A model generated the notes under the pieces. It was not told the origin of the DNA and ran no database searches. It saw nothing but the letters and a program-made list of their open reading frames with translations. A stretch of DNA of 44,557 bases from HIMB59 sp038124765. Its GTDB lineage: Bacteria > Pseudomonadota > Alphaproteobacteria > HIMB59. The stretch spans positions 1-44,557 of the forward strand of contig JAYPCO010000006.1 in the NCBI GenBank assembly GCA_038124765.1. The letters are read 5' to 3'. This document shows positions 8,094-16,379 of the stretch, piece after piece (position 1 is the stretch's first letter; the number at the start of each line of letters is the position of its first letter). A program made the translations under genes and the position numbers.

Positions 8094-8596
8094 TGCAGTT
8101 ATATGCTGCGATAGATTTTGAAACGGCAACGAGTGAGAGAACTTCTGCTTGTGCGATTGGCTATGTAATATTTAATAAAATTAAGATACTTAAAAAAAAT
8201 TCTTATTTGATTAAACCACCAAAGCCCGAAGTTCATTTTACTGATATTCATGGTTTAACATGGGAAATGCTTAAAAATGCCAAGCCATTTAATAAAGTAT
8301 GGAGAGAAATAGAAGATGAATTGAGTCGGGTTGATTATTTTTTTGCACATAATGCACCCTTTGATAGGTCTGTTCTGCATTCGTGTTGCTATCACTATAA
8401 CATCGATTTACCGAAACAAGAGTTTAGGGATACGGTTTCGATAGCAAGAAATTTTTGGAATTTTGAAAATAATAAACTTAACACGGTTTGTAAAAATTTA
8501 AGAATACCTCTAAATCATCATGATGCTTTGTCAGATGCAAAAGGTTGTGCTTTAATTGCTATAGAGGCTTTTAAAAAAGGATATGAGGTTAATTAA
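8093..8596 (+). CDS. DEDDh 3'-5' exonuclease (DnaQ-like)
   Basis: A 167-residue single-domain exonuclease. Exo I is D8-F-E10, Exo II is AHNAPFD with D91, and Exo III is HHDALSDA with H143 and D148, so all DEDDh residues are present. It is shorter than the replicative epsilon subunit and lacks a C-terminal clamp or polymerase-binding extension, so it is probably an accessory DnaQ-fold nuclease acting on DNA or RNA ends. It is last in the overlapping five-gene run and converges on the MFS gene with an 8-nt overlap. Confidence 0.85.
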   Translation: MQLYAAIDFETATSERTSACAIGYVIFNKIKILKKNSYLIKPPKPEVHFTDIHGLTWEMLKNAKPFNKVWREIEDELSRVDYFFAHNAPFDRSVLHSCCYHYNIDLPKQEFRDTVSIARNFWNFENNKLNTVCKNLRIPLNHHDALSDAKGCALIAIEAFKKGYEVN

Positions 8597-9782
8597 ACCT
8601 TTTTCCATAGTATCCCAAAAAGGAAAAACTAATAATGGATACTATGCCCATGATGATTAATGGATAAATATTATGAAATTTGTCCAAAATCATACCATAG
8701 AGAAATGGTGAAGCTGCTGAGGCTAATACTCCAAAAAAAGTAAGCATAGCTCTTATTGCTCCAAGATTTTTAATTCCATATAACTCTGCCCAAAGTGAGT
8801 TTGCTATATTTTCGTTTAAACCATTTGATAGACCCAACCCTGCCATATAGAGAAATAAAATTAAAACATTATTACTAAACAACATTACAAAAAAAATCAC
8901 CATCATTGGAAGTAAATAGAAGGGAATAAGATTTCTTGCCTTAAACTTATCAACGAGTAAGCCGCCTATTATGGATCCTGATATTCCTGCAATTGCGTAA
9001 TAGATAAAACTATGCGCTATGTCAGTAATTTTCCAATTATTGATCTCAGCGATAAATACTTGGTGAAATAGAAAACCTGTTACTGTAAATGACATTATGA
9101 GTGAAATAGGTAGATAAAAATAAAATTTTTTATCTTTTAATACATCTCGTCTGCGCCAAGAAATAGAGTCTCTGCTAGAAGTAGCTGCATCTATTGTTTC
9201 ATTTATGTATTTTTTATTTCTAAGCAAAAAGAAAAATAGAGTTCCAAAAAATAAAAGTATAAAGACAGAAGATGTCAGCCAAGTCATTCTCCATCCAATT
9301 AGAAGTATTAAAAAAACTATAATTGAAGGAAAAATCATCTCACCAAATGAAAATCCAAATCCAGAAATAGCTAATGCCTTCCCTCTATTTTGATCAAAAT
9401 ATCGGGCCATGGTAGTTCGTGACGTATGACTTATTAAACCCTGGCCAAATAATCTCAAACAATAAATAGTTATAAATAACATCGCTACGTGAAAAACTAA
9501 ACTTGCCATAAAGCAAGTCGCTGCGAGGCATACTATGATAATCAATGTATACCTTCTCAGAGGTACAACATCGATTAGTTTACCTGCCCAAATAATTGTT
9601 ATAGCGCTTAAGATTGTTGCAATTGAATAAATGCTACCAAATTGTGTATTAGATAAATCAAAGGTTGATCTGAAATCATTACTGAAAAGTGAAATAAAAA
9701 AGGTTTGACCAAAACCTGAGGCAAATGCTGCGAAAAAACCAAAGGTTAATAAATTGATATTGCGAAAAATAAAATTAGACAA
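8589..9782 (-). CDS. MFS transporter
   Basis: A 397-residue membrane protein with about twelve hydrophobic helices and the MFS signature in the loop after helix 2 (GKLIDVVPLRRYT). Helix 4 and following read LRLFGQGLISHTSRTTMARYF, and the second half repeats the motif as GGLLVDKFKARNLI. The family resemblance is to nitrate/nitrite- or oxalate/formate-like and monocarboxylate-type MFS members, but the substrate is not decidable. It is divergent from the AhpD-like gene, and its 3' end overlaps the exonuclease. Confidence 0.85.
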   Translation of the reverse strand: MSNFIFRNINLLTFGFFAAFASGFGQTFFISLFSNDFRSTFDLSNTQFGSIYSIATILSAITIIWAGKLIDVVPLRRYTLIIIVCLAATCFMASLVFHVAMLFITIYCLRLFGQGLISHTSRTTMARYFDQNRGKALAISGFGFSFGEMIFPSIIVFLILLIGWRMTWLTSSVFILLFFGTLFFFLLRNKKYINETIDAATSSRDSISWRRRDVLKDKKFYFYLPISLIMSFTVTGFLFHQVFIAEINNWKITDIAHSFIYYAIAGISGSIIGGLLVDKFKARNLIPFYLLPMMVIFFVMLFSNNVLILFLYMAGLGLSNGLNENIANSLWAELYGIKNLGAIRAMLTFFGVLASAASPFLYGMILDKFHNIYPLIIMGIVSIISFSFLGYYGKRFN

Positions 9783-9837
9783 ACCAACGGGATTTTATGA
9801 TTTAATAATTAATAATCAATTAGGAAAAGGAGAGGTT

Positions 9838-10239
9838 ATGTCTACAGTCAAACTTAATGATAGTTTTGAAGATCCAATTACCCAAGAGGTATTTAATGAT
9901 ATAAAAAAAACAAGAAGCACAGATTATATAGGTAATTTATGGAAGTATTTATCTTTTAACCCTTTATTGCTCAAAGATATTTGGCAGGAAGTCAAAACTA
10001 CCATGTCGAATGAAACACTTATTGATAAAAAAACCAAAGAGTTAATATATATGGCTGTATCAATAACTAATAATTGTAGTTATTGTATTCATTCTCATAC
10101 AGCGGCAGCTAAAAAATTAGGTTTATCTCAAGAAGAACATGCAGAGTTCTTGCGAATTGTCTCTTTAGCTGCAAAGACAAATCAGTTATTAAATGGTATG
10201 CAGTTACCAGTCGATCAATCATTCAATGAGGATTCATGA
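9838..10239 (+). CDS. AhpD-like / carboxymuconolactone decarboxylase family protein
   Basis: A 133-residue protein from the ATG at 9838, chosen because AGGAAAAGGAGAGG lies just upstream; a longer open frame extends back into the MFS gene but has no such site. The CMD/AhpD active site is CSYCIHSHT with C80, C83 and H87. Such proteins reduce peroxides or serve as thiol redox partners. Its stop overlaps the VOC gene start (ATGA at 10236), so the two are one operon. Confidence 0.87.
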   Translation: MSTVKLNDSFEDPITQEVFNDIKKTRSTDYIGNLWKYLSFNPLLLKDIWQEVKTTMSNETLIDKKTKELIYMAVSITNNCSYCIHSHTAAAKKLGLSQEEHAEFLRIVSLAAKTNQLLNGMQLPVDQSFNEDS

Positions 10240-10718
10240 GCAACATCAATAAAAAAGTTACTATTGGCCATGTTCATTTAAAAGTTTCAAATATAGATCT
10301 ATCCTTAGATTTTTATTGTGGCGTACTTGGTTTTGAATTAAAGCAAAGATTGGGTAATCAGGCTGCATTTATTGCTGCGGGAGATTACCATCATCACATT
10401 GGATTAAACACATGGGAGAGTAGTGGGGGAATGCCACCACCTGTGGGTACCACAGGACTTTATCATTTAGCTATATTGTACCCTGAGCGAAAAGAATTAG
10501 CCGATGCTTTAATGCGTCTTCAAAAAAATAATATACCTTTGGTGGGCGCTAGCGATCATGGAGTCAGTGAGGCCTTATACTTAGATGATCCAGATAAAAA
10601 CGGTGTTGAGTTATATTGGGATAAACCTAAAGAACTTTGGCCGTACGATATTAATAGGGAACTTCAAATGTATACTAAAGCACTCGACCTAAAATCACTG
10701 ATAGCAGAGTTAAATTAA
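10236..10718 (+). CDS. VOC (glyoxalase/extradiol dioxygenase fold) protein, CatE-like
   Basis: A 160-residue protein with the paired beta-alpha-beta-beta-beta modules of the vicinal oxygen chelate family. Likely metal ligands are the histidine near residues 12-14 (IGHVHLKVSN), H77 (GLYHLAIL) and E125 (NGVELYWD). The sequence resembles CatE-type catechol 2,3-dioxygenase-like proteins, although a true ring-cleavage role cannot be concluded. It is co-transcribed with the AhpD-like gene and converges on the partial VOC-like gene 8 nt away. Confidence 0.85.
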   Translation: MSNINKKVTIGHVHLKVSNIDLSLDFYCGVLGFELKQRLGNQAAFIAAGDYHHHIGLNTWESSGGMPPPVGTTGLYHLAILYPERKELADALMRLQKNNIPLVGASDHGVSEALYLDDPDKNGVELYWDKPKELWPYDINRELQMYTKALDLKSLIAELN

Positions 10719-10726
10719 TTTTAAAA

Positions 10727-10876
10727 CTACCAGTTATTGGTCCAGTCTCTATCTTGATAATCTTTTAAATGCCACATAATACCTTCATGATCTTTAAAAA
10801 AATAAATTTTTCCATTCGGACTTTCCGCATCACTCACTAACTCTAGATTATTATCCTCTATAAACTGTTTTGCATT
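10727..10876 (-). CDS. C-terminal part of a VOC-like protein (5' part in assembly gap)
   Basis: Only about 50 C-terminal residues are visible, including AESPNGKIYFFKDHEGIMWHLKDY, which resembles the last strand and metal-ligand turn of small VOC/glyoxalase proteins. The start must lie in the N run: between the gap and tRNA-Cys (10977-11012) the minus strand has no ATG. Identification is tentative because half the domain is missing. Confidence 0.5.
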   Translation of the reverse strand, partial: NAKQFIEDNNLELVSDAESPNGKIYFFKDHEGIMWHLKDYQDRDWTNNW

Positions 10877-10976
10877 NNNNNNNNNNNNNNNNNNNNNNNN
10901 NNNNNNNNNNNNNNNNNNNNNNNNNNNNNNNNNNNNNNNNNNNNNNNNNNNNNNNNNNNNNNNNNNNNNNNNNNNN
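10877..10976. other. Assembly gap of 100 N between VOC-like gene and tRNA-Cys
   Basis: Exactly 100 N. It hides the 5' part of the VOC-like gene and probably its start. Confidence 0.95.
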
Positions 10977-11012
10977 AAGATATTAGTTGAATTATTAATG
11001 TAAATATAATTT

Positions 11013-11086
11013 TGGAGGCCCACCCCGGAATCGAACCGAGCTACAAGGATTTGCAGTCCTCTGCATAACCAATCTGCCAGCGGGCC
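11013..11086 (-). tRNA. tRNA-Cys (GCA)
   Basis: The minus strand starts GGCCCGCTGGCAGATTGG and ends GTGGGCCTCCA. Acceptor stem GGCCCGC/GTGGGCC pairs with one G-T, discriminator U and encoded CCA follow. The anticodon arm AGGA-CTGCAAA-TCCT gives GCA, and the T arm has GGTTCGATTCC. Upstream on the minus strand TATTATAGT is a possible -10 element. Confidence 0.97.
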
Positions 11087-11153
11087 AGTGAAAGAATTTT
11101 TACTATAATACTCCCTAAATATCTATAATAATAAATATCTTTATTTGAATAAT

Positions 11154-12170
11154 ATGAATTTAAGTAAATTTAAAAAATATCCTTTAACATTTGGCGAAAC
11201 ACCAATTGAATTCCTTCCTCGATTATCAAAGCATTTAGGTCGAGATTTGCAGATTTATGCCAAAAGAGATGACTGTAACTCAGGGTTAGCTTTTGGTGGA
11301 AATAAACTAAGAAAACTTGAATATATTGTCCCCGATGCAATTGAGTCAGGTGCTGATACCCTTGTATCTATAGGTGGAGTGCAATCTAATCATACAAGAA
11401 TGGTAGCAGCTGTAGCAGCTAAAATTGGAATGAAATGTAGATTAGTTCAAGAAAAATGGGTTCCGCATCATGACGCTGTATATGATCGAGTCGGTAATAT
11501 TCTTCTAACTAAATTAATGGGAGCTGATAGCCGATTAGTGGAAGACGGTTTTGATATAGGTATCCGTAAAAGTTGGGAAGATGCCATACAGTCCGTAAAA
11601 GATGAGGGTGGCGTTCCTTATGGAATTCCAGCTGGTGCGTCTGTCCATAAATATGGAGGTTTAGGATATGTTGGTTTTGCTGAGGAGGTTAGAAAACAAG
11701 AGCAAGACCTAGGATTTAAATTTGATTACATCATTGTTTGTGTTGTAACGGGTTCAACTCAAGGAGGGATGATTGTTGGTTTTGCCGATGACAATCGAGC
11801 AGATAAAGTAATAGGTATAGATGCCTCCGGTACACTGGATCAAACAAGGGCACAAGTAAGAGATATAGTTAGTAACACTGCATCTTTAGTTGAGCTTGGA
11901 AGAGAGATAAGGGATGATGAAATTGTCATAATTCCTGATTATGCATATCCTGCTTACGGTGTTCCTAGTGAGGAAACGAATGATGCAATTAGATTAGCGG
12001 CAAGATTAGAGGGGATGATTACAGATCCAGTTTATGAAGGAAAATCCATGCAAGGTTTAATTGATCTTGCCAGTAAAAATTATTTTCCAAAGGGATCTAA
12101 AATTTTATATGCCCATTTAGGGGGCGCGCCAGCAATCAATGGCTATAGCTATTATTATCGTAACGGTTAA
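11154..12170 (+). CDS. acdS: 1-aminocyclopropane-1-carboxylate (ACC) deaminase
   Basis: A 338-residue fold-type II PLP enzyme from the ATG at 11154. A TTG 9 nt upstream is less likely, because MNLSKFKKYPLTFG matches the N-terminus of known AcdS and gives its usual length of 338. It converts ACC, the ethylene precursor, to 2-oxobutanoate and ammonia. K51 (PLP lysine, GGNKLRK), S78 (GGVQSNHTR), Y294-E295 (DPVYEGKS) and L322 (AHLGGAPA) all sit at Pseudomonas AcdS positions. Y294, E295 and L322 separate AcdS from D-cysteine desulfhydrases. It has its own 67-bp upstream region shared with tRNA-Cys, and its stop overlaps the convergent FAD oxidase by 4 nt. Confidence 0.9.
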   Translation: MNLSKFKKYPLTFGETPIEFLPRLSKHLGRDLQIYAKRDDCNSGLAFGGNKLRKLEYIVPDAIESGADTLVSIGGVQSNHTRMVAAVAAKIGMKCRLVQEKWVPHHDAVYDRVGNILLTKLMGADSRLVEDGFDIGIRKSWEDAIQSVKDEGGVPYGIPAGASVHKYGGLGYVGFAEEVRKQEQDLGFKFDYIIVCVVTGSTQGGMIVGFADDNRADKVIGIDASGTLDQTRAQVRDIVSNTASLVELGREIRDDEIVIIPDYAYPAYGVPSEETNDAIRLAARLEGMITDPVYEGKSMQGLIDLASKNYFPKGSKILYAHLGGAPAINGYSYYYRNG

Positions 12171-13456
12171 GAATTAAACTTGTAATACTGATAAGCTAAG
12201 AAAAGATAAAATCTTTTTAACTCTGGAAAAATCATTGCCTTAGGTTTGTCTATAATGCACTTTGGCAGACTACTAATATTTATTTTTTCATCAAGGATTT
12301 GAGCTAATAACTTTCCAAAATATGTAGCTAAACTGACACCATTGCCGTTATATCCGTATCCATAGTAAATGCCATTATCGCATCCAATATGAGCAATTTT
12401 TTCTTTTGTAACACCGACTAAACCTCTCCAAAAATATTCGACACTTGCGCTTTTAAATTCTGGAAATAGTTTATTAAAATCATTTAAAAGAATTTTTTTG
12501 TATGTCTTTGTATCATTATAGGAGTGACCCCCTCTACCACCAAACATGATACGATTATCTTTTAAAAGTCTAAAATAATGAAGTAGGGGAATGCTATCAG
12601 CACAAGGTATAAGCGTTTTCCAATTTGTAAATTTATTATTATCGATGGGTTCAGTTACTAGTATATTAGATAGAGCCGGCACTAAATTGCCGTAAACCGA
12701 AGGAAGTAGATTTTTATTATTAAGATAGCCATTTGTTGCTAGCAGACATTTTTTTGTTTTTAATGTTTGATTATTAATAACAATTTCAAAACCGCTATTA
12801 TTTTTTTGGATTGAATTAACTTCAGTATTTTCAGAAAAATCTACATTTTGGTTGAGCAGAATTTTTTTTACTAATTTAAAAACTAAGTTTTTTGGATTTA
12901 TTCCAAATCCATAGTTCATTTTTATAGCTCCCTTAACCCCATTAAGGTCAAGTTGGTTTTGTGATAGTTGATTTTTAGAAAGTACTTCATATTCAAGATT
13001 TAATTTATTTTTATATTGTTCATATTCTTGAGCATCCTCTAACAGTTCAGATTCATTATAGTAATAGAGAATTTCTCCAATCTCTTCATCGCTACGAGGT
13101 TCATCCAAAATATCTTTAACTAACTCTATTGCATTTTTTTGAATATTAAAAAATTCAATAAGATTATTGGAGCCATAAGTTTTTTCTATCTCTTTATAGG
13201 ATAGTTTTGTACCGCCAAGACAACAAAACCCTCCGTTTCTTGAGGAGCCACCATATCCAATAGAGCTCTTATCAACAATTAAGACTGATTTATTTTTATC
13301 AAGGTGGAAGGCAGTTGATAAGGCAGTGTAGCCTGAACCTATGATTATAAGATCATATTCTTTTTTTAAGTTTGTCTTAGGAATTTCAAAAAAATTATTA
13401 TCATTTTCCCAATAAATTTTTGAATTTTCAGCGTAGTTATATTGTGAGTATCTCAT
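12167..13456 (-). CDS. FAD-dependent amine oxidoreductase (PuuB/DAO family)
   Basis: A 429-residue DAO-family flavoprotein. The Rossmann motif IIIGSGYTALSTA lies at residues 38-49, the ribose-binding acid is D62, and a second FAD contact is GYGGSSRNGGF (67-77). C-terminal GLVGVTKEKIAHIG and YGYGYNGNGVSLATYFG match gamma-glutamylputrescine oxidase-like enzymes, which oxidise secondary or gamma-glutamylated amines. It is divergent from the aminotransferase and glutamine-synthetase-like genes, which carry the other steps expected of such a pathway. The substrate is inferred. Confidence 0.8.
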   Translation of the reverse strand: MRYSQYNYAENSKIYWENDNNFFEIPKTNLKKEYDLIIIGSGYTALSTAFHLDKNKSVLIVDKSSIGYGGSSRNGGFCCLGGTKLSYKEIEKTYGSNNLIEFFNIQKNAIELVKDILDEPRSDEEIGEILYYYNESELLEDAQEYEQYKNKLNLEYEVLSKNQLSQNQLDLNGVKGAIKMNYGFGINPKNLVFKLVKKILLNQNVDFSENTEVNSIQKNNSGFEIVINNQTLKTKKCLLATNGYLNNKNLLPSVYGNLVPALSNILVTEPIDNNKFTNWKTLIPCADSIPLLHYFRLLKDNRIMFGGRGGHSYNDTKTYKKILLNDFNKLFPEFKSASVEYFWRGLVGVTKEKIAHIGCDNGIYYGYGYNGNGVSLATYFGKLLAQILDEKINISSLPKCIIDKPKAMIFPELKRFYLFLAYQYYKFNS

Positions 13457-13539
13457 TTAATTTTTATTAAAACAGATTAATATAATTTTGATTTAAGGAT
13501 AGCATATTCAAATAAATAATTTTTTACCCTCTATATTCT

Positions 13540-14637
13540 ATGTTTAATACTATAAGCCCAATAAGTATAAATAAATTTTATCAAGATGAATTAATTCATT
13601 TTAAAAAAAAACACCCCAAATCTGCTAAATCAAAACTTAANNNNNNNNNNNNNNNNNNNNNNNNNNNNNNNNNNNNNNNNNNNNNNNNNNNNNNNNNNNN
13701 NNNNNNNNNNNNNNNNNNNNNNNNNNNNNNNNNNNNNNNNAGAAAATCAAAAATATTAGTGTTTAACGGATGCTATCACGGCGCTGTGGATGATACACTT
13801 GTAGAACTTAAAAAGAATAAAACGGTAAATGCTCAGGGCTTAACTGGACAGGTCTATGATTTGTCTAAAGGCACAGTGGTAGCTGAATTTAATAATTTAC
13901 AGCAAGTCGAAAGTCTTTTTAAAAAGAATAATATCGCTGCTGTTTTAACAGAACCGGTATTAACCAACTGTTGTATGGTTTTGCCCGATAAAAACTTTTT
14001 AGAAGAATTAATTAAACTTACTCATCGATATAATGCCTTTTTTATTTTAGATGAAACACACACAATTTCTTCTGGCTACGGTGGTTATGGCAGACAACAC
14101 AAACTTAAACCCGATTTACTTGTAATTGGCAAATGTATTGCCAGTGGGATTACATCTGCTGTTTGGGGCATGAATGATCGTTTTTCGAAACTTTATTCAA
14201 ACTATTTAAGATCTAAAAAAGAAGGTAGGTCAGGTATAGGTACAACTTTAAGTGCCAATCCAATTCAATTTGCTTCACTCAATGCCACTTTAACTAAAGT
14301 AATTACAAAAAATAATTATAAAAAAATGGAACAAGGTGCCAAAAAACTGGAAATAGGATTAAATAAGATTATTCGAAAAAATAAATTAGACTGGCATGTT
14401 GTAAGAGTAGGGGCTAGGGTAGAGTTTATTTGCTCACCTGGACCTTTAAAAAATGGTACGGAAGCATTAAAAGCACATAAACCCAAATTAGAAAGGGCAA
14501 TACATTTGGGATTAATGAATCGAGGTACTTTAATTGCACCATTTCACAATATGATGTTAATTAGTCCTGTAACTTATGATAAACAAATAAATAAACTTAT
14601 TAAAAACTTTGATGCAATATTACAAAATTTAATTTAA
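13540..14637 (+). CDS. Class-III PLP aminotransferase (interrupted by assembly gap)
   Basis: A fold-type I aminotransferase resembling glutamate-1-semialdehyde and omega-aminotransferases. After the gap come NGCYHGAVDDTL, then FILDETHTISSGYGGYG with the PLP-nitrogen aspartate, and the PLP lysine in LLVIGKCIASGI. As shown it has 365 codons, 34 unknown. Relatives are about 430-450 aa, so the gap probably hides some 300 nt including the cofactor phosphate-binding loop. It is 7 nt upstream of the glutamine-synthetase-like gene, indicating an operon, and divergent from the FAD oxidase. The natural amino donor is not readable. Confidence 0.8.
   Translation: MFNTISPISINKFYQDELIHFKKKHPKSAKSKLXXXXXXXXXXXXXXXXXXXXXXXXXXXXXXXXXXRKSKILVFNGCYHGAVDDTLVELKKNKTVNAQGLTGQVYDLSKGTVVAEFNNLQQVESLFKKNNIAAVLTEPVLTNCCMVLPDKNFLEELIKLTHRYNAFFILDETHTISSGYGGYGRQHKLKPDLLVIGKCIASGITSAVWGMNDRFSKLYSNYLRSKKEGRSGIGTTLSANPIQFASLNATLTKVITKNNYKKMEQGAKKLEIGLNKIIRKNKLDWHVVRVGARVEFICSPGPLKNGTEALKAHKPKLERAIHLGLMNRGTLIAPFHNMMLISPVTYDKQINKLIKNFDAILQNLI
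13641..13740. other. Assembly gap of 100 N in the aminotransferase gene
   Basis: Exactly 100 N. The reading frame is open on both sides, but the protein would be too short, so the real gap is larger. Confidence 0.95.
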
Positions 14638-14644
14638 TCGTTAC

Positions 14645-16045
14645 ATGAAATCTAAACATTCTCATTTTGCCTCCCTAAAAGAAGCTCAAAAGTTTCTTAA
14701 AGCCAATCCTAAAGTAAAATCATTTGATATTTTAATGCATGATGCCAATACTGTTGGGAGAGGAAAGATTATTAGAAGACACGAACTACTTGCCCTCTAT
14801 AAATCAGGAAGAAAACTACCGCTTTCCACGTTGGGAATGGATATAACTGGTGAAGATGTACCTGAGACAGGTCTTGTTTTAAACGAAGGTGATATGGATA
14901 TATTCGCCTATCCAATTCCCAATTCTCTTATCTTGATTCATAAATCCAACCCTCCAAGAGGAGAGGTGATGATGTCGATGCATGATAAGTTTAAAAAACC
15001 GATTTTAACAGACCCCCGGAACATTCTTGAAGATAAAATTTTAGAATTACAAAAGAAAGGTATTTATGCCAAAGGAGCTTTTGAACTAGAATTTTTTTTA
15101 GTTTCTAATGAACCAGATCAATATGGAAAATTACAACCGGCAAAATCTATAGTGGGTAAGAAAAAAGGATCGCGTCTTCGCACCGATGTTTATTCAGTCG
15201 ATCACCTGCACGGCATGATGCCTTTGTTTGATGATGTGTATGAAGCGGCACATCAAGCGGGCATTCAAGCAGAAACAGTTATCTCTGAGTATGCACCGGG
15301 TCAATTTGAACTAACACTTAATTATCAAGACTCTCTTTTAAAAGCGGCTGATGATATTTTGCGATTAAAAAGAATACTTCGAACACAAGCTAGAAATTAC
15401 GGACTAACAGCATGTTTTATGCCCAAGCCAATTGAAAACGTCTCCGGTTCTGGAATGCATTTTCATATCTCTTTATTTGATAAAAAAGGCAAAAACATGT
15501 TTGCAGAAAACAAAAAAGATAAATTCAATCCTAATTTACTGCATGCCATTGGAGGATTAAAAAATACTATGGCTGATTCCATGTTGGTGTTTGCCCCAAA
15601 TGCTAACAGTTGGAGGAGATTTTTAGTGGGCTCCTATGCACCCATTACTCCTAATTGGGGATTTGATAATCGTTCGGTAGCGTTTCGAATACCTTCAGGT
15701 AGCCTTAAAAGTAGAAGAATAGAGCACCGTGTGTCTGGCGTAGATGCTAATCCTTATTTAGTTGCTCTAACGGTATTGTCTTCAATTGAACTAGGTTTAA
15801 AAGAAAAATTAGATCCCGGCCCGCAAAGTTTTGGCAATGCCTATGAACAAAAATTTGAAAAAATAAAAAATATGCCAGATGATTGGAATTCTGCGATCAA
15901 AGTTGCAAAGAAATCCTCTTTTTTGAAAAACACACTTGGTTCAGATTTTCATAAGGCTTTTATTGCTATTAAAAAAATGGAATATAAAAAAGTAATGCAA
16001 ACCGTCTCAGAGTTAGATTTAGAATTATACCTAAACGCTATTTAA
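14645..16045 (+). CDS. Glutamine-synthetase-family gamma-glutamyl-amine ligase (PuuA-like)
   Basis: A 466-residue GS-fold enzyme, close to PuuA (472 aa). Metal and substrate residues are visible as GAFELEFFL (E147, E149), EYAPGQFELTL (E222), GSGMHFHIS (H272, H274), NRSVAFRIPSG (R343, R348) and RRIEHRVSG (E360, R362). The DGSS ammonia-site motif and the adenylylation tyrosine of true glutamine synthetase were not seen. Enzymes of this type ligate glutamate to putrescine, ethanolamine, methylamine or similar amines using ATP. With the aminotransferase and FAD oxidase next door, a gamma-glutamylation catabolic route is likely; the amine is unknown. Confidence 0.85.
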   Translation: MKSKHSHFASLKEAQKFLKANPKVKSFDILMHDANTVGRGKIIRRHELLALYKSGRKLPLSTLGMDITGEDVPETGLVLNEGDMDIFAYPIPNSLILIHKSNPPRGEVMMSMHDKFKKPILTDPRNILEDKILELQKKGIYAKGAFELEFFLVSNEPDQYGKLQPAKSIVGKKKGSRLRTDVYSVDHLHGMMPLFDDVYEAAHQAGIQAETVISEYAPGQFELTLNYQDSLLKAADDILRLKRILRTQARNYGLTACFMPKPIENVSGSGMHFHISLFDKKGKNMFAENKKDKFNPNLLHAIGGLKNTMADSMLVFAPNANSWRRFLVGSYAPITPNWGFDNRSVAFRIPSGSLKSRRIEHRVSGVDANPYLVALTVLSSIELGLKEKLDPGPQSFGNAYEQKFEKIKNMPDDWNSAIKVAKKSSFLKNTLGSDFHKAFIAIKKMEYKKVMQTVSELDLELYLNAI

Positions 16046-16046
16046 A

Positions 16047-16376
16047 TTATTCCCCTAAAAGATTTACAATTAAAACCCCTGAAATAATCAATCCTAAACC
16101 AAAAATTGTCCAAGCATTGGGAATTTGATTAAATCGAAATATTCCTATAGCTGATGTTGCAATAATACACAAACCGGCAAAAGATGCGTAGGTAATCCCT
16201 ACGGGAATAGATTTCATAACCTGCGATAAGGAATACATACATAAAACAATTGTAATCATACTTAAAAGCGAAGGAATTAGTTGAGTAAATCCATTAGCGC
16301 TTTTTGCAAAACCGTTAGAAAGACTTCCTAGCACGACAGCTATAACGAGGATGCCATAAGCCCAAAAATTTGACAT
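16047..16376 (-). CDS. Small multidrug resistance (SMR) family protein lacking the TM1 glutamate
   Basis: A 109-residue four-helix protein. Family landmarks are KSANGFTQLIPSLLS (EmrE GFTRLWPS), IPVGITYASFAGLCII (EmrE IPVGIAYAIWSG) and a C-terminal LIISGVLIVNL. Aligned on these, EmrE Glu14 corresponds to G17, and TM1 (residues 1-28) has no acidic residue at all. Ordinary proton-coupled drug or polyamine antiport is therefore unlikely; relatives without this Glu, such as ArnE/ArnF, act as lipid-linked carriers. It is convergent with the GS-like gene (1 nt apart) and follows the desaturase on the same strand. Confidence 0.82.
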   Translation of the reverse strand: MSNFWAYGILVIAVVLGSLSNGFAKSANGFTQLIPSLLSMITIVLCMYSLSQVMKSIPVGITYASFAGLCIIATSAIGIFRFNQIPNAWTIFGLGLIISGVLIVNLLGE

Positions 16377-16379
16377 TTA

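Noticed and set aside
10977..11023. N-terminal continuation of the VOC-like protein beyond the gap (MGLQNYIYINNSTN)
   Set aside because: It begins inside tRNA-Cys and has no start codon between the tRNA and the gap; the true start must be within the N run.
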